Positions 26,669-34,000 of a stretch of 64,000 bases of DNA are shown in pieces. Origin of the DNA: Candidatus Gastranaerophilales bacterium (lineage in GTDB: Bacteria > Cyanobacteriota > Vampirovibrionia > Gastranaerophilales > Gastranaerophilaceae). Both the position numbers and the translations under genes were made by a program. Position 1 is the first letter of the stretch, and each line of letters starts with the position of its first letter. Under the pieces are notes generated by a model that worked only from the letters and a program-made list of their open reading frames with translations, searched no databases and had not been told where the DNA came from. The DNA lies in the NCBI GenBank assembly GCA_947625305.1, contig CANQNW010000004.1, positions 62,001 through 126,000 of the forward strand. The letters run 5' to 3'.

Positions 26669-26854
26669 AAAATCCCCTTTACCATAACTGTTTTTATTTA
26701 TAAATCACCAACTTTATTATATACCAATATCCTATATAGTCCAAATTATTTTTGACTTTTTAAAAATAAACATTAAAAATTCATATAAATAGAGGTGCTG
26801 TAAAATTTAAAAAAATATCATAATCTTAAATGTATACGTATAGATAAGTAAATT

Positions 26855-27316
26855 ATGCCGTTCAGATACAGATTACAAAAAATGCTGGACTTCAGAATAC
26901 GAAAGAAAGAAGAACAGCTTCAGGAAGTAATAAAAGCTAAAAATGAGGTAGACAGAATTCAAGGATTAATTGATGCAAATAATCAGGAAATAGCAGGTGT
27001 AATTTACACAATGAGAAACACCTCTGACTATAGACAAATGGATTTGTACGATAAATACTTAAAACATTTATATGTAAAAGGCGAAGAACTTGAAAAACAA
27101 AAACAAGAAGCTCTGCAGGCACTTGAAGTAGAAAAACAAAAGCTCGTTGAAAGAGAAAAAGAAGTAAAAGTCCTTGAAAAACATAAAGAAAGAGCATTAG
27201 AAACTTATAAAGAAGAAGAAAAACAAAAAGAAATAAAAGAATTATCTGAAGTAGCGGTTCAAAAATATTTTCAAAAAACAAAAGAAAAAAAAGAAGACGA
27301 AGGCGAAGATATTTAA
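26855..27316 (+). CDS. fliJ: Flagellar export protein FliJ
   Basis: Cytoplasmic coiled-coil stalk of the flagellar type III export ATPase. The 153-residue protein begins FRYRLQKMLDFRIRKKEEQL, matching FliJ, and is almost entirely charged coiled coil (about residues 15-145). No convincing Shine-Dalgarno is present. It is first in a three-gene flagellar group, 11 bases before the FliK-like gene. No other flagellar gene lies in the window. Confidence 0.85.
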   Translation: MPFRYRLQKMLDFRIRKKEEQLQEVIKAKNEVDRIQGLIDANNQEIAGVIYTMRNTSDYRQMDLYDKYLKHLYVKGEELEKQKQEALQALEVEKQKLVEREKEVKVLEKHKERALETYKEEEKQKEIKELSEVAVQKYFQKTKEKKEDEGEDI

Positions 27317-27327
27317 AAGGATACGAA

Positions 27328-27951
27328 ATGAAAGTAGAAACACAAATAAAACAAAAGATAGAAAAACAAGAAACTACAATTCCTCAAAGGGATGAAGAAA
27401 ATCAAATTTTAACCAATCTTAATGCTTTGCCGTTTTCTGATATTTTAAATCAAGAATTAAACGGAAATACGGAGATTTCAGACGATTCAAATTTTTTAAA
27501 TTCCGATTTTAATTATGATACTCTGCTAATGGATTTAAAAGATGCTTTATTTTTCATAAATCTGGCAAATGAAGGTCAATTTTCGGTTGAGCATGCGCAA
27601 AACGGTGAATTTAAAAGCCTCCTGCAGTTAGAAGTTGCACAAACCGAAGTAACACAAAAAACAGTTTCGGTTACAAATCAATTGACAGAACTAATAGAGA
27701 AAGCACAAAATACACAAAAGCCTGTCAGGATTACATTTGATAACAATGTTTCCGTGATTTTAAAAATAGATAAACACGGTAAACTTACGGCAGAGTTTAT
27801 TCCCGGTAATATTGAGGCGGAGAACTATTTAAAAAATAATATTGCCTCGTTAAAACAAAGATTTGACGAACAAAACCTGCCTTATAACGATTTATTATAC
27901 AGACAGAATAACAGACAAAACAGAAATAAAAACAAAAGAGGAGAACAATAA
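27328..27951 (+). CDS. Short FliK-like hook-length control protein
   Basis: The last 75 residues resemble the FliK C-terminal domain: KPVRITFDNNVSVILKIDKHGKLTAEFIP, then a helical LKNNIASLKQRFDEQNL and a basic tail. The N-terminal 120 residues are acidic and poorly structured in appearance. At 207 residues it is much shorter than typical FliK (often 400 or more), so the ruler region would be small. Position between fliJ and a hook/rod gene supports the call. Its stop overlaps the next start (TAATG). Confidence 0.7.
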   Translation: MKVETQIKQKIEKQETTIPQRDEENQILTNLNALPFSDILNQELNGNTEISDDSNFLNSDFNYDTLLMDLKDALFFINLANEGQFSVEHAQNGEFKSLLQLEVAQTEVTQKTVSVTNQLTELIEKAQNTQKPVRITFDNNVSVILKIDKHGKLTAEFIPGNIEAENYLKNNIASLKQRFDEQNLPYNDLLYRQNNRQNRNKNKRGEQ

Positions 27952-28787
27952 TGCGTGACGGTTTTATTACGGCTTTAAACACTCAAAAGACAACAAGGCT
28001 GTGGATAAACGACATAACAGAAAACCTTGTAAATGTTTATACCCCCGGCTACAGGGAAAAACAATTTACATTTAAAACTTTTCTTGACGGTTCAATGGCT
28101 AACGGTGAATTAAGAAATATAAGCCAGGGTAAATCATCACCCGGCACATCGGATGAAAATATATTTCTTGAAGGAAACGGCTATTTTGTACTAAGAAACG
28201 ACAAAGGAAGAATTGTTTATACTCGTCTGGGGGAGTTCAAATTTGACGGAGAAGGTGTATACAGAAGTCCTGACGGGCAAGCCGTTCAAGGTTATATATT
28301 AAATGATAAAGGTGAAATTATGAACGGGGCGAAGCCTGTTGATGCGGAATCTTTTGTAGATACAGCATTTGACGGAGGTGCCGCATCCGTTCCCACTACT
28401 AATATTAAATTATGGATTGACCCGTCTAACGGAAAATATCTCGGAAAATATGAAGAATTTGAATTTAAAGATGACGGTATATTATACGGAAAAGCAGATG
28501 GCGGAAAGGTTATGACGCCTTTATATAAGGTCGCTATCATAAATTTCCATAACCCTCAAAAACTGTTTCAGGTCGCTGACGGACAATTTATAGAAACGGA
28601 AGAATCCGGTAAACCCGTTGTCGGCAGAGGCGAAGTAAGAAGCGGATTAATTGAATTATCTAATGTTGATTTTGATGCAAATAGCGCATATTATAACCAA
28701 GCACAAATGCAATTAACTCTTGCTGATCAAATGGTTAAATCACATAAAACTCTATTACAAAATGCTATAGAGTTAATGAGCAACTAA
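27951..28787 (+). CDS. Flagellar hook/basal-body rod protein (FlgE/FlgF/FlgG family)
   Basis: Extracellular rod or hook subunit. The 278-residue protein begins with the helix of axial proteins (ALNTQKTTRLWINDITENLVNVYTPGYR), has the ENIFLEGNGYFVLRN and YTRLGEFKFDGEGVYRSPDGQAVQGY blocks near residues 66-110, and ends with SNVDFDANSAYYNQAQ plus an amphipathic C-terminal helix. The N-terminal consensus normally reads with N-x-A-N-x-x-T-x-G-F/Y; here it is ENLVNVYTPGY, a modest change. The size fits FlgF/FlgG more than most FlgE. Followed by a strong terminator. Confidence 0.85.
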   Translation: MRDGFITALNTQKTTRLWINDITENLVNVYTPGYREKQFTFKTFLDGSMANGELRNISQGKSSPGTSDENIFLEGNGYFVLRNDKGRIVYTRLGEFKFDGEGVYRSPDGQAVQGYILNDKGEIMNGAKPVDAESFVDTAFDGGAASVPTTNIKLWIDPSNGKYLGKYEEFEFKDDGILYGKADGGKVMTPLYKVAIINFHNPQKLFQVADGQFIETEESGKPVVGRGEVRSGLIELSNVDFDANSAYYNQAQMQLTLADQMVKSHKTLLQNAIELMSN

Positions 28788-28827
28788 TTTTTATGACATA
28801 AATTCGGAAAAAAGTAACAATGTCATG

Positions 28828-28858
28828 AGCTTTACAATGTTTTTTGTAAAGCTTTTTT
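28828..28858 (+). terminator. Intrinsic terminator after the flagellar group
   Basis: AGCTTTACAA and TTGTAAAGCT form a 10-bp perfect stem with a 6-base loop, followed by a run of six Ts. It closes the fliJ-fliK-like-flgE/G unit. Confidence 0.85.
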
Positions 28859-28912
28859 CTTTTATAACAAAATTTTTTATTTTTTGTTTTCTATAAACAG
28901 GAAGTCAATAAA

Positions 28913-29620
28913 ATGAAAATATCACCTATAAATTATTACATGCCTAATTTTAAGGCAGAAAAAATAAAGAAAGAAAAGCCTCAAACTTCAAATAATTCTC
29001 TGCAAACAATAAAGGAATTTCCTCAAGCCGTCAGTATAATGCCTGATTTCGGGATTGAAAGGTGCAGAAAAATTAAAACCGTTTTCCTTATTGATAAAAC
29101 TAACGGAGATATTATTTATGCAGACTTATTAAAGCATAAAAATTACCCTAAATATGAAGTCAGAGTAAAAGGAAAACTCGCAGGTTATATGAATATGAGT
29201 GATAACGGATACCTGCCCGAGTGTGATAATATCCCTGAAAATCTTAAAGAAGTTGGAATTCCCAAAATTACGGGACTAAGAACAATACTGGGTGATAAAT
29301 ACTCAGGTATAGGTTCAGCCCTTATAAATGAAGCAATTGAACACAGTAAAAAAATCAAGAAAAAAGGAGTAATTTGGCTGATGGCATCAGATGGTTACGA
29401 TAATTATGCTTCACAATACATGGCTAATGTAAATCCTGTTCCGTTTTATAAAAAATGCGGATTTATCTGCATAAAAAAAGATACAGAGAAAAAAGTAAAT
29501 TCAGCTTTAAAAAATAATATGCCCTTCTTACTTCCTGAAACTGTTAACATGCTGTTAACAGCTGAAAATGCCGAGAAATTTCAGGATAAGTACAATAAAA
29601 AATATTGCAAAGAATTTTAA
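28913..29620 (+). CDS. GNAT-type N-acetyltransferase-like protein with an F-K-A N-terminal tag
   Basis: The 235-residue protein has the acetyl-CoA loop DKYSGIGSALINEAIEHS near residues 127-144 and a late PVPFYKKCGF segment, both typical of GNAT enzymes. The substrate is unknown. The N-terminus reads MKISPINYYMPNFKAEKI, followed by a lysine-rich stretch, and is not a signal peptide. A similar start is found in the giant protein at 31045. It has an AGGAAG ribosome site and a 3' overlap of 4 bases with the convergent LUD gene. Confidence 0.72.
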   Translation: MKISPINYYMPNFKAEKIKKEKPQTSNNSLQTIKEFPQAVSIMPDFGIERCRKIKTVFLIDKTNGDIIYADLLKHKNYPKYEVRVKGKLAGYMNMSDNGYLPECDNIPENLKEVGIPKITGLRTILGDKYSGIGSALINEAIEHSKKIKKKGVIWLMASDGYDNYASQYMANVNPVPFYKKCGFICIKKDTEKKVNSALKNNMPFLLPETVNMLLTAENAEKFQDKYNKKYCKEF

Positions 29621-30273
29621 AATCCCAAGTTTTCGCCTGTTAAAAGAATTTTAATTCTTCTGGCAGGATTACAAAGTCTTGTTATTACAATATGAGAGCA
29701 TATTGAATCTTTAGAAGTACAATCAAAACAACTTCCCGAACTGTAACAAGGAGTTTGCCTTAAACCGTTGCCCGCTACTCTTTGCATATTAGTCGGTGCT
29801 GCAAAATTTCTTGCTCTTTTTACGGCACTGTCTAATGTGGGCATTACTTTATTCATGCCTGCAATAATAATAACCTGCTCGGGGCCGAACATAAGTGATG
29901 CGGTTCTGTTGCCCATACAGTCAATATTTACGAGTTCCCCTTGCTCACTAATTGCATTTGTTCCCATTAAATATGTATGACAGGTTAATGCCTGTTTTAA
30001 GAGCATATCTTTTTCTTCAAGGCTTTGAGCATTATCTCTGTTTATAACTTTATAATCATTTTTTAATATATGATCCAAAAGCCCGCATTCTATAATAGAC
30101 ATAGAACCGCCCCAAGCTATTGTTTTATCATGAGGAATAAACTCAATTGCTTTTTCGAGCGCTTCTTTCGCACTGTCAAAATAATAAGCTTCAAAATATC
30201 TTTTTTTCAGTTCATTAACAACCCGTTCCCCGAGTTTTCTGTTTCTTTGTTTCTGATACATATTATCCGGCAT
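29617..30273 (-). CDS. LUD-domain (DUF162, LutC-like) protein
   Basis: The 218-residue protein belongs to the LUD family, whose best known members LutB/LutC help oxidise L-lactate. Visible are TIAWGGSMSIIECGLLDHI near residue 52, a TYLMGTNAISEQGELVNIDCMGNR segment and the C-terminal half with FGPEQVIIIAGMNKV. Near the end there are clustered cysteines (C-Y-S-S-G-S-C-F-D-C and a later C) that could bind a metal or iron-sulfur cluster. No lutA/lutB is present, so the function is uncertain. Single gene on the minus strand. Confidence 0.85.
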   Translation of the reverse strand: MPDNMYQKQRNRKLGERVVNELKKRYFEAYYFDSAKEALEKAIEFIPHDKTIAWGGSMSIIECGLLDHILKNDYKVINRDNAQSLEEKDMLLKQALTCHTYLMGTNAISEQGELVNIDCMGNRTASLMFGPEQVIIIAGMNKVMPTLDSAVKRARNFAAPTNMQRVAGNGLRQTPCYSSGSCFDCTSKDSICSHIVITRLCNPARRIKILLTGENLGF

Positions 30274-30359
30274 TTTTTAATACTCCCGTTTTATTTATTA
30301 TAGAAAATTTGCACAAAAAAGATAAACCTTTTACAATTTTTAATAGAAAGGATATTAAT

Positions 30360-30962
30360 ATGAATATTAAAGTACCCGATAACATTCCGTCAAATGCGAA
30401 AAAAGAACTGATAAAACTTTTAAAAGGTAATTTAAATTTTGTAAATTCCACTCCGACTGCTAAAAATATGTGTCTGGAAACATTAAGAAAATATGCTTTT
30501 CATCAAGAGCCTTATGCTGTTATATTAAGCTGTTCTGATTCAAGAGTAGTACCTGAAATTATTTTTGACTGCGGAATCGGGGAGCTTTTTGTTGTTAGAG
30601 TTGCAGGAATAACAGCAGGTGATAATGTTATTGAAAGTATTGAATATGCCGTTAAAAAATTAAATGTACCCCTGCTTATTTTGCTCGGGCATGATGACTG
30701 CGGTGTTATGAAGTATGCAAGAGAACACTATCCCGAAAAAACCGAAGATTTTAAATCAATAATGGAGTGTGTTTATCCCGTTTTAGACAGAGATGAAGAT
30801 ATAACATGCCATAACTTTTTTGCCCGTCAGCATACAATTTGGGTTGAAGAAACTTTAATGAAAAAATCACAGATTATAAAAAATGCGGTAGAAAGTAAAA
30901 AATTATATATTGCAAAATGCCACTTTGACCATACAACGGGTTTAGTCGAGTTAATAAGTTAA
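30360..30962 (+). CDS. Beta-class carbonic anhydrase
   Basis: Interconverts CO2 and bicarbonate, supplying bicarbonate to carboxylases. The 200-residue protein has the zinc ligands Cys58, His111 and Cys114 and the Asp60-Arg62 dyad (SCSDSRVVPE, GHDDCGVM). I choose the ATG at 30360, with GAAAGGA eight bases upstream, over an in-frame ATG at 30309 that has no ribosome site. No signal peptide is present, so it is cytoplasmic. Confidence 0.95.
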   Translation: MNIKVPDNIPSNAKKELIKLLKGNLNFVNSTPTAKNMCLETLRKYAFHQEPYAVILSCSDSRVVPEIIFDCGIGELFVVRVAGITAGDNVIESIEYAVKKLNVPLLILLGHDDCGVMKYAREHYPEKTEDFKSIMECVYPVLDRDEDITCHNFFARQHTIWVEETLMKKSQIIKNAVESKKLYIAKCHFDHTTGLVELIS

Positions 30963-31044
30963 TAATTGTTAATATAATTAAATTCCCGTAACAAAAAAAA
31001 TTATTCTCATAATTAATATCTACAGGATATGATAAGGATATACA

Positions 31045-34000
31045 ATGAGAATAACAAGAATTAATCAAATACCCTGTAATTATACATTTAAAGGGGTTAG
31101 GCAGGATATTAACACAATAAAAGAACTTAAAAACGGAACTTCTCCCATTGGCGAAAACCAAAAATTAAATATATATACAGCACTTCAAAATATTGCATTA
31201 ACTCCTACCGAAACAAGTATTAAAGCATTATTAGATACTGCAAGGAACAGAGCATACGGCATTGACTGTTTCTCCGAATATTCAAAAAGTTTGAGCAATG
31301 ACAACATAATTGAAAGAAGAGAAAAACAAAATACAGATTGGGAAACTATATTAAATCAAACTTTAATAAGCGCAAATCAAGCACTTGAAAAAAATAACGG
31401 CGATAAAGATTTAATTGAGGAAGTTAATAAATATTTATCCACTCCCGTATATAAAGAATTAACCTCCGTCCAACGGGAAATATTGGAACTAAGAACAAAA
31501 TTAATTAATGCATTAAAAAGAGAATATAATAAAGAATTTCCTAATAAAACGACAGAAGAAAAAAAAGCCGAATTAAATGATTTAAATGACAGTTTTACCT
31601 ATTTTCTTTCTTCCTCTGAAACCACTTATGAAAGCAAAAAAGAATGCTTAAAAAAATTCCTCTATCTGTTAAGCGGTAAGTATAAAATAAATTCTGATTT
31701 AGAGGACAAAAAAATACAAATAATAAAAGAAATGCTGGCTGATATCTTAGTTAAGACACCTAAAAGTAAAGTCTTAACAACAAAAGGAATTGACCAAAGA
31801 CAATCAGGAATATGCGCAGCAATATCAATCTGCCGAAAACTTCTTGCTTATGAAGATAAAGAACGATATATGGATGTTGTACTGGATGAATTAAGCCAAA
31901 ATCCTTATATGGAGGTCTATGATATAACGGAACTCGACAGCGGGAAAAAAGTACAGTTAGAAAAACCTTTTATTGATTATAAAGAAGCTATTTCAAGAGG
32001 ATACAGAATTTTAGATGCTTCTGCACATATTTGGATGCAAAATGCACACGCAAGCGGAAACGGTACTTTGCAAACAGAGTGGTATAACGCATTTGACAGT
32101 ATTAATGACGGAATATTTGATGATACAAGCTGGTTTGGATATATTCCCGACAGATATGCCGAAAAAGACTTCTTAAAAGCAATAATACAGGAAAGTGCTT
32201 TCTTGGAAAAAGCTGAAAAGACTAACAGAAGAAAAAAAGAATTAAGAAATAAGCTATATCAAAACAACAAAAGTTTTCCTTTGAGAGATAAAACAAGCAC
32301 GGAATTACTAAACATTTTAAGACAAGTATTTCCTTCGTTTTCATCTTCTCAAATAAATGCACTTGAGAAAAATATAATTAAATATTATAACGGATACACT
32401 GAAAATAACGAAGAACAAGTACCTAAAAAACTGCCTAAAGAAGTACAAGAAAAACGGCTTAAAAATTATATTCAATCACAAGGCAGAGCAAATTCGCAAA
32501 TTCTTGATAATCAAATTGAAAAAATATTTGCATACACAAAAATGCTTTCGGATATTGAACAACAAGTTAAAGAGGCAAGAAGTTATAATACTCCTTCAGG
32601 TAAATTCAGATATTATCAAACTTTATTTAAAACCGCAAAAGCACATAGAAATGCAATAGAATCAGATATGGCAATTCCAAGCTATAAATTAAGATACGAA
32701 AAATTATTGGAATTACCTCCCATGGATATAAGACTTTCCGATTATTTAAATGACCTTACAAGTCAGATTGACGAAAATCATTCAGAAGAACTGAAAGAAG
32801 ATATTGAATTTATTAATAATATGCCCTCAACGATTGACTTCTTCTTAGATTTATTGTTCGGTGAGGATTTAAAAAGTTTATTGATATTAACTTATTCAAT
32901 GGCGGCTAATTCAATAAAAGAAGGAGATATTAATACACAAGATACAATAGCAAATATTGCACTTATTGATAATACGGAAGAAAACGTAATTGCGCATATT
33001 AATAACACTATTAAACAACTTGAAGAATCAGATTCTTCAGACACTGAACTGTTATGTGAAGCGGCAAGAACTTTAGGTTATTCTTCTCTTCTAAACTGTT
33101 TTAATGACACAATAAGTTCTTTCTACGAGGCAATGCAGCAAAATAACGGAATTAATGCCGAAACATATAACAAATTAATGACTGCATATGAAACCGAAGA
33201 CCTAAGTGAAATAATTAAAAATCTAAATGAAGATATCAATTATTTATCGGATAAATATAACGAAATTATATCAAAATGGTATTTTCCTTCTTCTATTTCA
33301 CTGATGTTAAAATTACAGGAGGAGGATAATGAAATCCTGACAAACTACGACCTTAATTATCTGTATGACGGGATAAAATCTAAAAAAGAAACCATACTGG
33401 AAAAAACAAAAGATATTAAAAATCCAAAAGAAAAACAAAAAGAAACAAATAAATTAATAACCTTTACCCCGAGAGAAGAAGAATTGTATTCAAAAATCGA
33501 ATCACAATTAACTCACATGAGAAAATATGCGAAACGAAATTATAAATTAATGAACAGCATATTAAAAGACGAAATGGAAGAGCAATACTCATATATAGGT
33601 AAATTAAACGGACAATATTGGGTAAGAGAAGAAGGTTCTACAGGGCTTTTAAGCAACGAGCAGTTAAGAATAATAGAACAAATGACGGGAAAATCCTACC
33701 ACATAGAAACGGATTTGGATAAAGCCTTAAAACAAATAAAAGAAGGAAAAGGCAGCGGAATATTAAGTTCCAGTATGGATGACACCGATTATGCCTTTCA
33801 TGCTCAATATATAACAGATGTCAGCCCCATAAAAATAAAAAATCCAAAAACCGGAGAAACGGAAGAAAAAGACATTTTATGGACGGATAACAGCTGGGGT
33901 GAAGCTGAAAAAGAATACTGGTGGAACAATGAAGATACGGGATTAGATTATACCGACTACGGTAGCGGATACGGCTGGCAAGATGGGTTTATTGTCGATG

